In this document: positions 14,156 through 16,284 of the stretch, piece after piece
Layout: every line of letters begins with the position of its first letter
How positions within the stretch are numbered: position 1 is the stretch's first letter
NCBI GenBank assembly: GCA_022709925.1
Contig: JAKLHX010000008.1
Coordinates: forward strand, 1-16,284
Source: Candidatus Margulisiibacteriota bacterium
GTDB lineage: Bacteria > Margulisbacteria > WOR-1 > JAKLHX01
Direction: 5' to 3'
DNA length: 16,284 nt
Position numbers and translations under genes: made by a program
Notes under the pieces: generated by a model
The model's input: the letters and a program-made list of their open reading frames with translations, nothing else
Databases searched by the model: none
Told to the model about the DNA's origin: nothing

Positions 14156-15876
14156 AACGCCTGTCCTATAGAGAAGTGGAGCACGCCTTCAGAGAAGGAC
14201 CTGTTGGCCCCGACGCCGTAATCAAGGCGGATCGGGCCCATAGGCGTGTTAAGCCTAAGCCCGAAACCTTTACCCGATATGAAGTCGTAGGTGTTCGGCC
14301 ATCCGTTATTCCACGCATTGCCCCAATCAAAGAACAATACTCCCTGGAACATATCATTGAAAGTATATCTGTATTCGAGGTTCAGTAATATCCTTTTTAC
14401 ACCTGTCCTTGCCTCATAAGGCTCGTAGCCCCTTACGGTGTTAGAACCGCCTGCATAATATATCTCTCCGACGGGAACATCCCCAAGCCCCAAACCGAAC
14501 CCTAGATGCGCGGCTATCGTCTGCTGTTGAGCGACCTTTAAATATTGCGAGAAATCCAATGACCACTTTGTAAAATCCGTATTGGCGGAAGAGGCCATTT
14601 TCCATCCTCTTCTGAGCCCCAAAGTATGGTACTGACCCTTTGAAGGGTTCATCCAGTTGTCCCTTGTATCATAAGAAAGCGAAAGCCCTATGGTGTTAGA
14701 GGTATAAGGTTCAAAAGTAGCCGATCCTGTGGGATCGACCTTCTCGGATCCCAGCGTCAAACCTACGCTCCACTCGTCATTTATAGGCTTGCTAAAACCT
14801 ACTTCCCATCCGTTATATATACCTTCTTTTTCTATCGTTTCCACGAGATAAACGTTCTTTCCTATAGTCAACCATCTTCTGGCAGAAAACAGGACCCTGT
14901 CGCCGAGTTTGTCTGGGAACAGCCAGGGATATGTATATTTAAGCTGGTATGTCTGCTGTTGCTGCCCGGCTTGGCCCCTTACCAAAAGCCCTTGTCCGGT
15001 GCCGAACAGGTTCTCGGTGCTAAGGTCAACAAAACCGAACCATCCTTCTGTCTCCCCGTAACCTCCGCCAAAATTCACGGTATTAGTCTTGCCTTCTTTG
15101 ATCTTAAGAACGAGGGATATGCGGTCAGGAGAAGATGTCGGCTGGAAGTCCGGGGTAACTTCCGAAAAGAACCCGAGATTAAATACCCTTCTGAGGTCTT
15201 TCCCGAGTGTCTTTTCGTTCAAGACCGTGCCTGCCTTGCTGTTTATCTCTCTTAATATCACATAATCTTTCGTGCTCGTATTTCCCTCTAAGATTATCGA
15301 GTCTATGACCCCTTCTATAAGGCGTATCTTCAGTATGTGTTTATCGGCATCTGTAGTTACATCGACTACCTTAGCGAGTATATAACCGGCATCCTGGTAT
15401 TTTGCCTCTATCGACTGAACGTCTGTCTGTACGGACTTATAAGAAAGAGCCAGGCCTATCTTGGAACTGCATATTGAAAGGAGCTCTGCGGTGGAATACA
15501 CGGTATTGCCCTCTATCACTATGGATCTTAACACCGGATTCTCTTTAACCTTGTATACGACTTGAGTGCCTTTCCCCGTATTTACGAACGCTGTTTTTAC
15601 ATCGCTGAAATAACCCAGCGAATATATGGCTTTAAGGTCTGAGTTTATTTTCTCCTGGTCGATAGGCTCTCCCGGCCTTATGGAGATCGCTGAAAGGATG
15701 ATATCGGAAGATACGCTGCTGTTCCCTTTGACGGAAACCGAGGCCAGCACCTCATTTACGGGAACACTGTCCGCGGAAATTGCGGGAGCACAAAAAATGA
15801 ACGCCAGAACGAACAAAAAACCCAAACATTTCGCTGTCTTTGTCATAATATCTGATTTTACTTCAATTTCCGCCAT
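14152..15876 (-). CDS. bamA: BamA/TamA-family (Omp85) outer-membrane assembly protein with three POTRA domains
   Basis: This 574-aa Omp85 protein would insert beta-barrel proteins into the outer membrane. A signal peptide lies at about 12-35 (hydrophobic LGFLFVLAFIF, cleavage near AISA). It is preceded by ten extra residues including acidic ones, because the start supported by AGAGGTG is the ATG at 15876; the ATG at residue 11 has no ribosome binding site. Three POTRA repeats follow at about 41-113, 115-188 and 190-263, each with an SI-IEGN/VKGN-type first strand and a GYF/GYI/GFF hinge. The barrel (265-574) carries VRGYE (481-485), the family's lid-loop motif, and ends in Phe. Proteobacterial BamA has five POTRAs, while three are usual for TamA and cyanobacterial Omp85. 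The preceding gene is TamB-like, so both BamA and TamA are possible labels; as the only Omp85 seen, BamA is more likely. Confidence 0.92.
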   Translation of the reverse strand: MAEIEVKSDIMTKTAKCLGFLFVLAFIFCAPAISADSVPVNEVLASVSVKGNSSVSSDIILSAISIRPGEPIDQEKINSDLKAIYSLGYFSDVKTAFVNTGKGTQVVYKVKENPVLRSIVIEGNTVYSTAELLSICSSKIGLALSYKSVQTDVQSIEAKYQDAGYILAKVVDVTTDADKHILKIRLIEGVIDSIILEGNTSTKDYVILREINSKAGTVLNEKTLGKDLRRVFNLGFFSEVTPDFQPTSSPDRISLVLKIKEGKTNTVNFGGGYGETEGWFGFVDLSTENLFGTGQGLLVRGQAGQQQQTYQLKYTYPWLFPDKLGDRVLFSARRWLTIGKNVYLVETIEKEGIYNGWEVGFSKPINDEWSVGLTLGSEKVDPTGSATFEPYTSNTIGLSLSYDTRDNWMNPSKGQYHTLGLRRGWKMASSANTDFTKWSLDFSQYLKVAQQQTIAAHLGFGLGLGDVPVGEIYYAGGSNTVRGYEPYEARTGVKRILLNLEYRYTFNDMFQGVLFFDWGNAWNNGWPNTYDFISGKGFGLRLNTPMGPIRLDYGVGANRSFSEGVLHFSIGQAF

Positions 15877-15881
15877 TTATC

Positions 15882-15888
15882 CACCTCT
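15882..15888 (-). promoter_or_regulatory. Ribosome binding site deciding the bamA start
   Basis: The minus strand reads AGAGGTG, 5 nt before the ATG at 15876, in the 16-nt gap behind the tamB-like stop. It favours this start over the in-frame ATG ten codons later, which directly precedes the signal peptide but has no such site. Confidence 0.5.
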
Positions 15889-15892
15889 GGGA

Positions 15893-16284
15893 TCAAAATA
15901 CATACTGCGATTGCAGCGTCAGCTTATAATAAGTGCTGCTTTGGTCTTGGAAAGTTATGGGTTCCCTGTAGTAAACGAACCAATAATATTTCGTTGCTTT
16001 CCAGGTTATCTGGTAGTTGAAGGATGTGTTGCTCAAATAACTGGCTTCGTTCATCGACTGGTAATATCTCACCTGTATGTAGACATTGTTAAAGAAGCTC
16101 TTCACAAACCCTACACCGAACTGCGGTTTGTCATCGACCGCATATTCCCCCCTTTTTGTCGGGAGGACCTTTTCCAGGTCTTTGCCAAAGTTATAATCCA
16201 TGGTGAAGCTGTCAAGGCCGAGGGCTTTTTCCACCTTGCTTGTGATATTCCTGAGAAGATAGGATTGTATACGGGCATTCAAAT
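15893..16284 (-). CDS. TamB-like (DUF490) protein, C-terminal part only
   Basis: The frame is open to the right edge, so only the last 130 or so codons are seen; a TTG at 16282 is internal, not a start. The visible part begins IQSYLLRNITSKVEKALGL and then DSFTMDYNFGKDL. It continues as alternating aromatic-rich strands (VYIQVRYYQS, KYYWFVYYREP) and ends YVF. A helix leading to a GLDxf segment and terminal strands is the pattern at the C-terminus of TamB/DUF490 proteins, which bridge the periplasm and contact the Omp85 partner. The stop is 16 nt before bamA on the same strand, and tamB next to bamA is a recurrent arrangement outside Proteobacteria. The identification rests on a short segment and on context. 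Confidence 0.6.
   Translation of the reverse strand, partial: LNARIQSYLLRNITSKVEKALGLDSFTMDYNFGKDLEKVLPTKRGEYAVDDKPQFGVGFVKSFFNNVYIQVRYYQSMNEASYLSNTSFNYQITWKATKYYWFVYYREPITFQDQSSTYYKLTLQSQYVF

Noticed and set aside
1..16284. CRISPR arrays, tRNA or rRNA genes, insertion sequences, prophage or toxin-antitoxin modules
   Set aside because: I looked on both strands for regularly spaced repeats, tRNA-like arms, transposase motifs and terminal inverted repeats and saw none. The genes are a mix of housekeeping, transport and signalling.

Overview
The window reads as a compact chromosomal segment from a bacterium with an outer membrane. The evidence is an Omp85/BamA protein, a TamB-like C-terminus, and a second predicted barrel ending in an aromatic residue. 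Pyrophosphate-type phosphofructokinase signatures, frequent GTG/TTG starts and a secreted subtilase with a FlgD/T9SS-like C-terminal module would suit a candidate phylum such as Margulisbacteria/WOR-1 or a relative. That placement is an impression, not a demonstrated assignment. I see no tRNA, rRNA, CRISPR array, insertion sequence or phage gene.

Layout. (1) Positions 2-1027 (+) hold the 3' end of a beta-strand-rich, probable outer-membrane barrel protein, convergent with a secreted S8 protease (1034-3004, -). (2) Positions 3061-7015 (-) hold a probable three-gene unit, read from right to left. It has an unrecognised 322-aa protein, then a PFK-fold protein whose catalytic motifs are destroyed, then an intact PPi-type phosphofructokinase. 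(3) Positions 7202-8895 (+) hold a tight operon of an 86-aa helical protein, a receiver-only response regulator and a membrane histidine kinase with an N-terminal cysteine cluster. It lies behind two overlapping sigma70-like promoters. (4) Glucose-6-phosphate isomerase (8903-10510, -) is divergent from an MFS transporter (10566-11747, +). (5) Positions 11744 to the right edge (-) hold, in transcription order, a TamB-like C-terminus, a three-POTRA BamA-family protein, rsmG, parA and parB, closely packed or overlapping.

How the genes fit together. PGI and the PPi-type PFK supply two consecutive steps of upper glycolysis. The degenerate PFK beside the active-looking one suggests a catalytic/regulatory pair, comparable to the two subunits of plant PFP. 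The TamB/BamA pair would build or maintain the outer membrane that hosts the barrel protein. RsmG, ParA and ParB are a common housekeeping group for 16S rRNA methylation and chromosome segregation.

Gene density is very high. All three convergent junctions are 4-nt overlaps or 6-7-nt gaps with no room for an intrinsic terminator. The longest gene-free stretch is the roughly 186-bp divergent promoter region at 7016-7201. The most unusual items are the PFK/pseudo-PFK pair with its unknown partner, the cysteine-cluster kinase operon, and the protease/barrel pair at the left edge.
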